From Diadophis punctatus similis (Eukaryota > Chordata > Lepidosauria > Squamata > Dipsadidae): a stretch of DNA of 64,000 bases. Positions 34,520-46,298 of this stretch are shown in pieces; within the stretch, counting starts at the first letter, position 1, and each line of letters starts with the position of its first letter. The stretch lies in NCBI GenBank assembly GCA_023053685.1, contig JALIGW010000002.1:171845430-171909429 (forward strand). Direction: 5' to 3'. The notes beneath the pieces were generated by a model. The model was not told the DNA's origin. It ran no database searches and was given only the letters and a program-made list of their open reading frames with translations. A program made the translations under genes and the position numbers.

Positions 34520-37500
34520 CCCTGCTTCACACTGTTCACGATTTAGTCCAGAATCTCCTACCCAAAATTCATCTAGGGATGTCCTCATATGCAGCATAAT
34601 GAATATTTAGTCAGAAACAAACTTGTGGAGGAAATTAACTTTTAATTTTTAACTATTAAAAAGCGACGAGTAGGAGAAATTAAAGTAGATACTCTCTTGG
34701 GGGGGGGCTTCCGTTTCAGTAATTATTATTTTTTGTATAAGGATTAGTGTTTATTTTTGGATGGGAATATTTTTGTAAGAATCTTATGCTTTCATAATTC
34801 ATAAGAGCAGAATACATAATCCTTTCCTCCTTTTTTCAGTCACCTGACCAGGTTTATATTCAAACAATTCTGACAAGCAGGCCTTTTCAATCCATGCATT
34901 TTTTTAATTCTTCTGTATTCCCATTTCAACCCTCACAGATTTTGGAAGTGATTCTAAAACATGTCCATTATCAACTTCAGTAAGTCCTTTTATACATTGT
35001 ACAGTGGGATTCATTTCAAAATACTCAATGGCCGAAATAATTTGCAGAAGAATCTGGTTCTAAATACAGGGGAGGAAATGATCAAACGGGTATTACCGTA
35101 GTTAAACAAAAATGTTGCTCAAGAGATTTTTTAAATAATAACTTTAAACCTTTTTCTGCTTCTTGATAGTGTGTTTTAAGAAGCTGTTCCTTCATATTGC
35201 TGGATATTTTGTATGCTATTTTCCAAGTCCAATGAGAATTGTCCAAGTGAACTAGAAACTTCAGGGTATTTTTGCAGAAAGCACATCAGAACCATTGTAC
35301 AGTTCAGTGGCTGCATGACCATATATCGAGGGATAGAGAATCTTGGATAGGATCATTCAGAGAACTAAAGGTTGTTTGATGAATTCACCCAACTTTCTCT
35401 TTTCCAAAGAATGTGGCTAAATTCCCCATATAAGGTATGTTCTTGAAGACCAGGTTGCACACAATAAATGTTACTACTTATGAAGGACTAATCACTTTTT
35501 GGATCCTTTCCTTGCTACCTGAATTTGCCATTCGGTTTGTACTGTATCATTTTCCATTATATGAGTGAATTGGTGAAATGTCCATATCGACTTAAGCAGT
35601 TATAAATAAATAGGTGGCTATATTTCCAACAGTTCAGCCCCCGGCTACATGAGCAATCAGTTCTTCTTCTGTTGCTGCAGTAGACTTGAAGCTTCCACTA
35701 CAGTCTGTTTACATCTATGAATGGGTTGCTTTATTTCCATTGAAATGCTACCATCTTCTAAGAAAGATGTTCATATGATATGTCTCCTGAGATGGACACC
35801 ACCCATAAATCAGTCGAGAGTTCTTCCATATTTCAGAATGAGCACAAAAATGATTTTTCAAATTAATTTTCAACTAAGTGACAGAAATGTACATTCAAAG
35901 TCAATTTCATGGAGGAAATTTTCATTCCAGATAATATATAGTGTTTGAATGCACTTGAAATGTTATGCTAGTCTCTCGAAGTGGTTGTTAAAGTACACTT
36001 AACCTTTCCTTCTCTCAGTCATTTATATGCACTATGTAAAATAATAATTCAAGCCAAGTGGCAAATTTACCAAATTTACAGCAAAACCATCATCTAGTCT
36101 TTTGCATTTTGTCTTCTTAACTGCATTAAGAAATCAGAAATGAGGTAACAATAGCTCAGTATATCCTTTATCTTATTTTTTACACATTTTAGAACTTAAC
36201 TAAATTATGGTTGCCTATGAACAGAAAGTATTTTTCTTGCAGCAATTAAAATGTTTTAATAGGACAACCATAAAATCAACCATTAATTATTTTGTTTCAA
36301 ACACTTCTGTGTCCTTTTGAGGCAGGTCTATTTAGAAATAGTTTAGAGAGTAGCCTGCAGTTTTATTCTTTCGCTGGTATTATATACAAGAGTGGAGAAG
36401 TCATTTATAAATAATTACACAATGTTTTGGGTCTTTGGGCTTGTATAATATATCAAAGCGAATTAGTACATGCATTGTTCCATTGTAAATGGGGTTTTTC
36501 CCCCCTTTGCTTCCTTTCAGTTTCACTTGCCTTGTATTCTAACCAAACCTTTTCCTTTAAATCCTTTGTCTGTCATTCTTTTGGCGTGTTACAGTGCTGG
36601 GGTATTGTTCTTATTCAAACACTCACAGCATGTGTAAAGAAAGCCACTGCTGTCGCATCTTAAGTTTTTACCATAACTTCTCGATGATTTTTCTCCTACT
36701 TTTTCCAAGCATTTTTTTTTTGTGGTGGGGGAGATAAAGAATAATGATAATATCTCCCCATTGTTGTTTCTTTGATATATCTGATAGACCTAGAGAGAAA
36801 GTTAGAATGTTCAGTCTCTTTTCCTTGGTGGCGCCTTTTGTTTTGAAGAACAGAAAAGTGGAGAACTCGGCAACAAGTGATAACCATTGGTGGGTTTTGT
36901 CCCCTGTAACAATATTCCCATTCCACCCTGGATTTTATGGTTATCAAAGTGTGTGTTAGAAGAGGGGGAAGTTAATGGGGGATACCGGGGCATTTAACTT
37001 ATTTCTTTTATGGGCGGCCTAAACAATACATTTTCAACCCAAACAATATCTGAGCCAGAGTAGCAGTTTCAGTGTCAGTCATGGTCTCAGCAGTTGAAAA
37101 TAAATGATCTTAACGCAGGACAGTGTAAAAGTAACTCACCCCACCCCCCACTCCAATTCCCAAATGAGAGATGAGGCCATTTTAAAAGTGACTTTATAGA
37201 GAGAATTAGTGGCACTTGTAGGTCCAGCTCTATTTTAGTCACCTCATAAAACTGCCATAATGCAGTGTCTAGAAATTCAAAAATAGTATAGTCCACAAAA
37301 CAACAACAACAAAGGAAGCAACAACAACACATACACACACAATTGCATTGTGTTGAAGAAGTCCAGAGATGAAAAGAACTAGCCAACAGGATCCTCCAAG
37401 GAGAATGTCTGATGGGATTTAAGCCTGAGATAGGATTGCAATTCAATGCCTGGCCACGTGAGAGGGGGGAGGGGAAGGACTACTTTGTTTTGTTTTTTTA

Positions 37501-37727
37501 AAGTTTCAACAGCGCTAATCCATGTTATCCAAGAGAATCAGGCCAGAGAAAATTATGGGGGAAATGGAAGAGAAAGAGAATAAAAACATGATAAAGTGAA
37601 TAGACATTTATTGATGCTTGGCCTAGTTTCTTTTCTGTAAGTTGTAGAGTTTTAAGAAAGACCAAGTTTCACTATTGTTTACTTGCTGGAAATAATTATG
37701 AAACAAGACAAAAATAAGAAAGAAAAC
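34520..37727. other. 3.2-kb stretch with no gene or clear repeat
   Basis: Several frames of 60-120 codons have no recognisable domain. No repeat ends were seen. It is one of the longest repeat-free segments in the window and so a reasonable place to look for conserved non-coding elements. Confidence 0.35.
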
Positions 37728-37794
37728 GGAAGGAAGGAAGGAGGGAGGGAGGGAGGGAGGGAGGGAGGAAGGAAGGAAGGAAGGAAGGAAGGAA
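37728..37794. repeat. (GGAA)n/(GGGA)n microsatellite
   Basis: GGAA units flank a core of GGGA units. Confidence 0.97.
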
Positions 37795-38129
37795 TTGCTA
37801 TAAAATAAGGCCAAAATAGAGTTGCTTCAAAAGAAAGAGAGAGAGAAGAAAGAGAGAAGGAAAAAAAACTATAGTACTGAGCAAATTTTTTCCCCAGATA
37901 GCAAGATGATCAATAAACATTCTTAGATCTTCTCATATGTAATATTTTCCCTAAACCTTCCTTTTGGAGAGAACATATTCAGCTGAAACTTTTAAATGAG
38001 AATTTATGCTCAGAAGAAAAGCAGCCTCTGTATAGTAAATAAGACTGTGAAGTGGACATTTAAGGGGGAGTAGGGTATTTGGGGATCTGCATAACTTTAC
38101 TTCAGGTTAATATCAGAATTTCTTGGGTA

Positions 38130-38560
38130 GCATTTAGCAATCTGTCAAGGCCCGAAACCTGTTTACATATGAACAGTCTCCCAGCAGATGAATGCCCTCG
38201 GCTTTCTTGCTCCCTTCTTCCTCTTGGCTCTCCCCCCACTTCCCTCAGAAGGGAAGGATTTGCTGCCATTTGCATAGCAGGTGCTTGATTCTTCATTCTT
38301 CGTTAAAGAAGTTTTAATATGGGATAAATTGGCAGGAATTAGGGAAGGCTGGAAACAAGGCAAGGGACCATAGAGGCTTTGCTCAGCCGGTCTGAAAGAA
38401 AACAAAGTTTGGAACAGATAACTGAAGGAAGAATAATTGTTGGAAAAAACGCTCCGCACTTTCTATTGGCCTTGATTAAAAGCAGCCTTACTTTCTTCTT
38501 CGCGCCTATTAAAAATCAACTTTGCACTTGGTAAAGCCAGAATCCTAAAGAAGACAGACA
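38130..38560. promoter_or_regulatory. Candidate regulatory element D upstream of NEUROG1
   Basis: A repeat-free segment with CAGATG (38185-38190), octamer ATTTGCAT (38268-38275), CAGGTG (38278-38283) and a 'gaacaaagt'-like SOX context. It lies about 9 kb upstream of the predicted NEUROG1 promoter. Inferred from motifs only. Confidence 0.28.
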
Positions 38561-38674
38561 TATGATTTACTGTCCAAAAGATCTCTGAGTCAGAAATACT
38601 GGTTGTAGAGTTGAAAATGTTAATTCCTGGTATAATCCCTTTATTTGGCATTGTAGAAGTACTGCACTCACAAG

Positions 38675-38735
38675 GTATGTATGTATGTATGTATGTATGT
38701 ATGTATGTATGTATGTATGTATGTATGTATGTATG

Positions 38736-38807
<72 letters not shown>
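38675..38807. repeat. Compound (GTAT)n-(GTTA)n microsatellite
   Basis: About 16 ATGT units switch abruptly to about 17 TTAG units. Confidence 0.98.
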
Positions 38808-39393
38808 CCTGTCATGCACAGGAGAGGAAAGGAGAGGAGAGGAAGATCTAAAATTTAAATTAATGCTTTATTTCAGTGCTGTTATAATTTACTAGAAGTG
38901 GCATCCAAAAAGGGCAGTCAGAAAAGTTAAGATGGCAGCCCAGGCTACAGATCAAAGCGATGCCCTCTTTTTATATGCAACATGCAATGTATGGAATGTG
39001 GCTTCAATCATGTAATCATAGTCTTTTTGAATTCTATTCCCCCGCCCCGCCCCTACTTTCAAGTCTGGTCTGGGATAATTGTCATCCATCTTGATAGGAG
39101 AATATGCTAGAAGGAAATGCTGAGAAAAGCATGCTAACGGAGAGGGATCAAAAACCTCAAATCTTGTATGTTGCTGCAACAGTTGTGACAATCAGTTCCT
39201 TGATATCTGGGATTTGATTCTACAAGTCTGCTTTTTATGGCCTCTTTTAGGCATAGTTGGGAGGTTCTGAAAGCGATTTGCACAGAGAGGCTCTAAAAAA
39301 GATTGACTTTTCATTGATGGCTCACTATGAATTAAAAAAAGAATAAAAAGCAAAAGAGGGTAAGGATAGCAAAGCTGCAATTATACGAGCACT
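38808..39393. other. Nothing recognised
   Basis: No gene or repeat end was identified. Confidence 0.35.
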
Positions 39394-39395
39394 TA

Positions 39396-41063
39396 CCGTA
39401 TTTTTCGGAGTATAAGACGCACCTTTTTACCCCCCAAAAGAGGGTAAAAATTTGGGTGCGTCTTATACACCGAATGTAGCCCTACCCACCCACCAGCCCC
39501 CACCCTTTGGAGGTTTTTGGCCGGACCCGCTGCTGCCGCCGTCCCCACCGCCGTCCCCGCCACCGCTGTCCCCGCCCCCACCACTGTCCCCGCCCCCACT
39601 GCTGTCCCCGCTGCCCCAGCCGCCATCCCCACCACTGCCACCGCTGTCCCTGCTGCCGTCCCCGCTGCTGCTGTACCCACCCCCACCTCTGTCCCAGCCG
39701 CCGTCCCTGCTGCCGTCCCCGCCGCCGCTGTCCCCGCCCCCACTGCTGTCCCCGCTGCCCCAGCTGCCGTCCCCACTGCTGCTGTCCCCGCCCCCACCGC
39801 TGTCCCAGCCGCCGTCCCTGCCGCTGTCCCCGCCCCCACCGCTGTCCCAGCCGCCGTCCCTGTCGCCGTCCCCACCGCCGCCGTCGCCGCCCCCACCGCT
39901 GTCCCAGCTGCCATCCCTGCTGCCGTCCCCGCCGCTGCTGTCCCCGCCCCCACTGCTGTCCCTGCTGCCCCAGCCGTCGTCCCTACCGCCGCTGTCCCCG
40001 CCCCCACCGCTGTCCCAGCCGCCATCTCTGCTGCCGTCCCTGCCGCCGCTGTCCCCGCCCCCACTGCTGTCCCTGCTGCCTCAGCCGCCGTCCCCACCAC
40101 CACTGTCCCCGCCCCCACCACTGTCCCAGCCGCTGTCCCAGCCGCCGTCCCTGCCGCCATCCCCGCCGCCGCTATCCCCACCCCCACCGCTATCCCAGCT
40201 GCCGTCCCTGCCGCCGTCCCCGCTGCCGCTGTCCCCGCCCCCACCGCTGTCCCAGCCGCCATCCCTGCTGCCATCCCCGCTGCCGCTGTCCCCGCCCCCA
40301 CTGCTGTCCCCGCTGCCCCAGCTGCCATCCCCGCCGCCGCTGTCCCTGCCCCCACCGCTGTCCCAGCCGCCGTCCCTGCTGCCGTCCCCACCGCCGCTGT
40401 CCCCGCCCCCACCGCTGTCCCCGCCCCCGTCCCTGCCGCCATCTCCACCGCCACTGTCCCCGCCCCCACCGCTGTCCCAGCCACTGTCCCAGCCACCGCT
40501 GTCCCTGCCCCCACCGCTGTCCCCGCTGCCCCAGCCGGCATCCCCTCCGCTACCCGAAGTGAGCCGCCACCTCCGCTACTGCCCAAAACCCCCCACCGCC
40601 TGAAGCCTGCTCCCGAGGCACCTGAGGAGCCGCTGCTGCCATCCGAATAGAGCCGACAGGTTAGAACTTTTTTTAAGGGGTTTTTTTAAGGGTTTTTTTT
40701 AAGGTTGCCAAGTGGAGGAGAAATTCTGGGAGTTGAAGTCCACAAGTTTGAAGACCCTTGCACCCCCTTGGCAAGTTTAAGACTTGTGGACTTCAACTCC
40801 CATTCCTGAGCTAGTATGAATGGAGGAGGAATTCTGGGAGTTGAAGTCCACAAGGCTTAAAGCTGTCAAGTTTGAAGTTTGTAAAAAGTGTACATGGTTG
40901 TAAAAAGTGTACATGGTTGTAAAAATTATTCTGCTACACTGGTATTTTATTAAATAATATATTACTACACCATTTGGTTCAGAATACTTTTTTCCTTGTT
41001 TTCCTCCTCTAAAATCTAGGTGCATCCTATATTCCGGTGCGTCCTATACTCCGAAAAATACGG
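39396..41063. mobile_element. 1.67-kb TIR transposon containing a GC-rich minisatellite
   Basis: The ends ccgtatttttcggagtat and 'actccgaaaaatacgg' with flanking TA (39394-39395, 41064-41065) identify the same family as 5263-5613. The interior is not the usual one. It holds about 1 kb of imperfect tandem repeats (39530-40545), then a 'ttctgggagttgaagtccac' palindromic block (about 40700-40860). No transposase motif is present, so mobility would need enzymes from elsewhere. Confidence 0.85.
39530..40545. repeat. GC-rich minisatellite, about 54-57-bp unit
   Basis: Units of the form 'ccgcccccaccgctgtccca' plus 'gccgccgtccctgctgccgt' repeat about 18 times, built of smaller 9-12-bp pieces. Because TAA, TAG and TGA are almost absent, one minus-strand and all three plus-strand frames stay open for 350-400 codons (Ala/Val/Pro, Pro/Leu/Ser, Cys/Arg/Pro and Gly/Thr/Ala repeats). 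Confidence 0.92.
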
Positions 41064-41302
41064 TAACTTTTCAGGACATTTATACAAGATTTTAATTGTT
41101 GTTTTTATTTTTATTTTTAATACAATCAAAGATTAGGTAATGAATGCCACTGTAAATTGTTAAGTAATTTCCTACAAAATCCAATTGCGGTTTGCTTCCT
41201 ACAATTTAAACCCATTATTTCATGTTCTGTATAGAGAACAAGTTTCACCTGAGTAAAATCCTGTTGGCTATTTGAAAGGACAATTATATTCCCATCTAAA
41301 TG

Positions 41303-41675
41303 CAGGTAGTCCTCAAATTAAAACTACAATTGAGCCCAAAATTTATGTTGCTAAGTAAAACATTTGTTAAGTGAGTTTTGCCCCATTTTATGATTTTTCT
41401 TACCACAGTTGTTAAGTGAATTATTGCATTTGTTAAGTTAGTAACTGAATCTGGATTCTCCATTGACTTTGCTTGTCAGAAGATCGCAAAAGCGGATCAT
41501 GTGACTCCAGGACACTGCAACCGTCATAAATATGAACCAGTTGCCAAGCATCTAAAATTTGATCATGTGACCATGGGGATGCTGCAACAGTCGTAAGTAT
41601 GAAAAATGATCATAAGTCACTTTTTTCAGTGCTGTTGTGACTTTTAATGATCACTAAATGAACTGTCGAGAACTA
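41303..41675. mobile_element. MITE with CAGGTAGTCCTC ends, broken by a later insertion
   Basis: It starts caggtagtcctcaaattaa and runs through 'gttaagtgagttttgcccca', 'gatcatgtgaccatgggg' and 'cataagtcacttttttcagt'. Its last bases are cut by the element at 41676, and the missing ACTGTA end continues at 41968-41973. Confidence 0.8.
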
Positions 41676-41965
41676 CTGTATTTTTCGGAGTATAAGACGC
41701 ACCTTAGTTTTTGGGGAGGAAAAAAATCTGCCTACCAGGTATTCATCTGGCTAGCGTCCTTAGTCTGGTCTTAGGCTTAAAAAAACCTTCAGAGGGAGTA
41801 GCAATGAAAAAAGCCTGGAAGCCAGGAAGAGCCGGGAAGATCGTTAGCGCCTCGTTAGGGCTGAAAAAAAGCTTCGAAAAAGCTACATTCGGAGTATAAG
41901 ACGCACCCAAATTTTCAGCCTCTTTTAGGGGGGAAAAGGTGCATCTTATACTCCGAAAAATATGG
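41676..41965 (+). mobile_element. TIR DNA transposon, 'ACCGTATTTTTCGG' family, nested in a MITE
   Basis: The ends are ctgtatttttcggagtat and 'actccgaaaaatatgg', with TA on both sides (41674-41675, 41966-41967). The TA lies in the 'ggacTAcctg' terminus of the older MITE, which shows the order of insertion. It is 290 bp. Confidence 0.88.
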
Positions 41966-41984
41966 TAACTGTACCTCCTTGTGT

Positions 41985-42333
41985 ATTCTTTGAGTCTGTT
42001 CTATTGAGTCTGAATGTTTTGAATACTTGGTCCTTCAAACTGGACACAACATTCAATACAAAGTCTGATGTACTGGAATATACTGCTCTTAGTTCCTCTG
42101 ATTTGGATATGGAATGTCTGCTCATGTCTAAAATTCCTAAGTCATTACTCTGCCACCCCAAATATTTACCCATTCTACACCTATGAATAATGTCTACTTC
42201 CTAAGTAATGAACGTTGCATCTGTTTCTATCAAATTTCATACTATTATTTCCAAATTGCTTATCTAACAGCAAGATCATTTTAAATTTTATTTCTATCTT
42301 TTAATGTCTTGCCCAATTATATGTCATCTCCCA
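41985..42333 (-). mobile_element. CR1 fragment upstream of the 3' tail
   Basis: 'cattactctgccaccccaaa', 'catctgtttctatcaaattt' and 'cctatgaataatgtctactt' resemble the inverse of an internal CR1 segment. No tail is present. Confidence 0.5.
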
Positions 42334-42575
42334 ATTTATTTATTTATTTATTTGTGAGATTTTATATACCGCCTCACAGTGCAAGCACTCTCTAAGTGAT
42401 TTACACCAGTAAGCAATGTATATTTATATTGCCCCCAACAATCTGGGTCCTCATTTTACCTACCTCGGAAGGATGGAAGGCTGAGTCAACCTTGAGCCGG
42501 TGAGATTTGAACTACTGACCTGCGGATCACAGTCAGCTAAAATGGCCTGCAGTACTACTCTCTAACTCGGCTCTT
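42334..42575 (-). mobile_element. tRNA-headed CORE-like SINE with (TTTA)n tail
   Basis: The tail side has TTTATTTA repeats and 'gattttatataccgcctcac'. The body 'cccccaacaatctgggtcct' and 'ggaaggatggaaggctgagt' is intact, and the head is near 42575. Confidence 0.82.
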
Positions 42576-42678
42576 AAGATAATGCATTCCTTCTACTTTT
42601 TCACATAGGTGTTGAAAATTATTGGCCTCACATTTGAACACTGCCTGTCCACCCACTCTCACTTTATATCTCACTTTA

Positions 42679-43043
42679 CAGGTAGTCCTCCATTTACAAC
42701 CATTCGTTTAATGACCATTCAAAGCTACAGTGGCACTGCAAAAAAAAGTCTTATGACCGTTTTTCACAGTTATGATTGTTGCAGCATCCTGTGATGTCAT
42801 GTGATCAAAATTTGGATGCTTGGCAACTGGTTCATATTTATTATGAGATTCTGAGGACATGGGATCCCCTTTTGAGATTTTCTGACCAGCAAAGTCGATG
42901 GGGAAGACAGATTCACTTTACAACCATGTTACTCACTTAACTGCAGTGATTCAACCGCTGTGGCAAGAAAGGTCACTTCACAAATGTCTTCCTTAGCACA
43001 GCAATTTTGAGCTCATTTGTAGTCGTAAGTCAAGAACTATCTA
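42679..43043. mobile_element. MITE with CAGGTAGTCCTC ends (pogo/Tigger-like)
   Basis: It starts caggtagtcctccatttac after TA (42677-42678) and ends 'gtcgtaagtcaagaactatct' before TA. The interior matches the copy at 10709. Confidence 0.8.
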
Positions 43044-43225
43044 TAGTGTGTGTGTGAATTCCAGCAATACATGACCATCACATCTCAACGTTTCTGCTGC
43101 TCCTTTTTTGTTGTTGAGTATCAAATCACATACCTTTTTGAATCTTCCACCATCTTCTGCAGGAGAAAATTGTCAGAAAAACAGGTCAGGCATTTTTTGA
43201 AAGAACTATGCCTATTAAAATGTAC

Positions 43226-43912
43226 CCTATTTTTCAGAGTATAAGACGCACCCGAGTATAAGACACACCTTAGTTTTTGGGGAGGAAAATAGGGAAAAAA
43301 ATAATCTGCCTACCAGGTATTCATCTGGCTAGTCCTTAGTCTGGTCAGCTTCAGCACATTAGTTTGCTGGTTTTGAGCACGCATGTTTGCTTTTTATCCC
43401 CTGGTTGGGGATAAAAAACAGTTTCTAAAACACTTCACTTCTCTCTCTCTTCAGAGAGAGAAACAATGAGAAAAACAGACAAAGGCAAGATCGCTTCGCT
43501 AGCAAAGCAAGGAAGATCGCTTCACTCGTTAGCACCTCGTTAGGGCTGAAAAAAAGGTGGAAGATCGATTGCTAGCAAAGCAAGGAAGATCGCTTCACTC
43601 GTTAGCATCTTGTTAGGGCTGAAAAAAAGGTGGAAGATCGCTTGCTAGCAAAGCACGGAAGATCGCTTCACTAGGGCTGAAAAAAGGCTTCTACAACCCA
43701 GAAGCCCAGCTGATTGTCGGAGGGAGCAGCAGTGAAAAAAACAGGCAAAGGGAAGATCGCTTAGCTAGCAAAGCACGGAAGATCGCTTACCTCGTTAGCA
43801 CCTTGTTAGGGCTGAAAAAAAAAGCTTAGTAAAATTCGGAGTATAAGACGCACCCAAAATTTCAGTCTTTTTTGGGGGGGGAAAGGTGTGTCTTTTACTC
43901 CGAAAAATACGG
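43226..43912 (+). mobile_element. TIR DNA transposon, 'ACCGTATTTTTCGG' family, with internal tandem repeat
   Basis: It starts ccctatttttcagagtat and ends 'actccgaaaaatacgg'. The usual interior is expanded by tandem copies (about 43498-43700, and again near 43757-43830) of a 73-bp unit containing 'gctagcaaagcaaggaagat' and 'cgttagggctgaaaaaaagg'. It is 687 bp, the second-largest copy here, and non-coding. Confidence 0.85.
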
Positions 43913-44479
43913 CATGTCTCTACAGATTTTCTCCCCACCCTTCTCACTCACTCATTTTACTATTACTTCCTTCTTTAAAGTACCTACAATGGGCTCTTGG
44001 TGAATATCTGCATATGCATTTTCATACTGCACAAAATTTTGTTTTGAATAAGTCTAAATGAAGAACTCCCCAAATAAAAACTTTTATTTTTGCACTCTTT
44101 AATCCTGGTTTCATTATATCCTTTCATTTACTGGGCAGCACCTGGAGAACACGCTGTTCTCTGTATGTTGTTGGACTCGGTTCCAATCAGATCCAAAAGT
44201 ATAGATTAAACTAGAAGAAGCCTGACTTTTGAGTGGAAGGACTGAGGCCACATTTCAAAAAATAGATGGAACCAAGACAAAAAATTGGAGCCAGGACAAA
44301 ATTTGATTTAATAATTATAGATGAATTAAATTAATTCACAATCCAGCCATTTAATAATTTAACCTCTCTGTCATTTTCAAAATCACAATTTTATTATTTA
44401 TTTATTAAATTTATATGCCACTCTGCTCACTGTTATTTACACTATTATCAAATGTTTTTGAAGTTCCAAATACTATAAT
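43913..44479. other. Nothing recognised
   Basis: Unassigned sequence. A TTTATTTATTAAA segment near 44395 may be an old SINE or LINE tail. Confidence 0.35.
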
Positions 44480-44696
44480 ATAGCAATAACAATAGCCCTT
44501 AGACTTATATACCACTTCATAATGTTTTACAGCTCTCTCTAAGTGGTTTACAGAATCAGCATATTGCCCCCATTTTACTAAACTCGAAAGGATGGAAGGC
44601 TGAGTCAACCTTGAGCCGGTCAGGATCAAACTCCTGGCAGTAGGCAAAGTTAGCCTGCAGTACTGAATTCTAACTACTGCACCACCATGGTTCTTA
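44480..44696 (-). mobile_element. tRNA-headed CORE-like SINE
   Basis: The same family as 19588 and 52035. The head 'ccatggtggtgcagtagtta' lies on the minus strand near 44690. It has a small internal deletion. Confidence 0.8.
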
Positions 44697-44739
44697 TAGT
44701 CGTGTATGTAGTTCTTTGGAAAAAGACATATTGTCGTTT

Positions 44740-45490
44740 ATTTCATTGTGAACATGGAAATAGCTATGCAATTCCAGTCTGGAAGGGCAAAGTATAGCTC
44801 AATGGAGGCACTGGAAATTGTTACAACAATTATGAGTGTTATTCTGTCATGCCAGTCACGGTTTTCCATAGTGGTACCTGTCTTTGAAGATGCTATAGGC
44901 TTACCATTGAGTTCTGTCAGCAGCCACATCATCTAGTTCCCTTGGTTGAATGTCACAGTAGTCTAGACGTTTTCTTCACAGTCTTAGTAACATTTGCATA
45001 TATGACTTGAGATCTCCACTTCACCAAAAAGCAATTGGCAAGAACATGATGGATATTCATTCTAATGACATGGGCCATCCACTACATATGGACTCTGATA
45101 AACCACCCAATTCTGGTGGACTTCACCTGTTTCAAGACTTTCAAGTTAGAGACACTTTCTTGCCAATGAATGCCACAGATGGAGCCGAGGCTGTGTATGT
45201 GAAATTTCTCCAGTTATTTCATTTGTCGTCAATATCGCTATCTATGTAAGAGAGAAGGGATAACCACAGCTCTGTAGACTTTCGCCTTTGTGGAGGTGTG
45301 GACACTGTGTTGATTGACCACTCTGGTATGCAACCATGCAAGAGCTTGCCTGGTCTTGCTGATCCTAGAGTCAATTTCTTTGTCCAAAGTCCCATCACTC
45401 AAGATGACCCTTCCCAAGTATTTGAAGCTGTTTACATTTTATCAGTTGGGTGTGGTCAACAGTGATTTTTGGTTCTGTAGGGTTAATATA
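44740..45490 (-). mobile_element. Non-LTR retrotransposon, reverse-transcriptase C-terminal remnant
   Basis: On the minus strand near 45440-45248 about 65 codons read without a stop: FKYLGRVILSDGTLDKEI, then DSRISKTRQALAWLHTRVV, then KAKVYRAVVIPSLL. This is the thumb-side end of a non-LTR reverse transcriptase (the 'FKYLG..I..DG..D.EI..RI' motif). It has no Met start, so it is not a normal ORF. The rest is degraded. The exact clade (RTE, CR1 or other) was not resolved. Confidence 0.65.
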
Positions 45491-46296
45491 ATATAATATA
45501 TAGCACAAGCTAATAAAGTAAAACTATAATAGGTAATCCTTCAGATTTGCAGAAGACACACTGTTGTCCAGTTCTTCTGTAAACACAGGTGTCACTGCAA
45601 TCCCAGTCTGGAAGCACAGAATCTAGCACAATGGGAGCACTTTTATAGTTCTATAATATAACTGGAAGCTTATAGTTTTATACACAGTTCCCCACTTAGT
45701 TTATGGAAGTCCATAAATTATAGATAATTTTTATTTACAGGGGAAAATTGTAATAATGTGGATATGCAGATGATAAGGAAGCTTTTAATGGATAGGTTAA
45801 CTGAACATTTCGGGGGAATTTAGGGCCCCAAGAGGTGAGTGACACTTCAAAGGAGAGGGTGTAGAAATTTTTTGTTTGCTTGTTTGGCAAGTGGAGGTCA
45901 TTATTTTTCCCTTTCTCTGTCTCTGTTAAATTTTACATCCAAAATATCATCAAGATTTTAAGGAATCATGCCATAAGGTTTCAAATGCAAGGAGAAGTAA
46001 ATGATCTGGAGAAGCGTGGCCTATTTTGAAGTTTATTCCCATCCAAAATGCTTCACCAAAAAAAGGTCTTCATAAAGCACTTCTGTATATTTCTATTAGA
46101 TTTTATCGAACAAGATAATAGGCGCATGCCTGCAGCTGGCTATATCTGAAGAGAAAGGGAAAAAATGACCATTTCCCCTTCTTTAAAATGCACATTTATT
46201 TCTCTGCTAGACATAAAGAAAAAATTGCTAGTTTTCTACTGCAGATTGTCATCTGATCATTCCTTTGAAAGGTCCTTTTCTATGATGAATGGTAGA
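45491..46296. other. Nothing recognised
   Basis: AT-rich sequence. 'gcaatcccagtctggaagca' near 45598 loosely resembles a part of the LINE remnant at 44770. Confidence 0.35.
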
Positions 46297-46298
46297 TA

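Noticed and set aside
39393..40603. Four overlapping open frames of 350-400 codons (one minus, three plus)
   Set aside because: They are produced by a stop-poor GC-rich tandem repeat inside a transposon; no frame is favoured and no domain exists.
43498..43830. Spaced repeats resembling a CRISPR array
   Set aside because: Units are direct tandem copies without unique spacers, inside a eukaryotic transposon.
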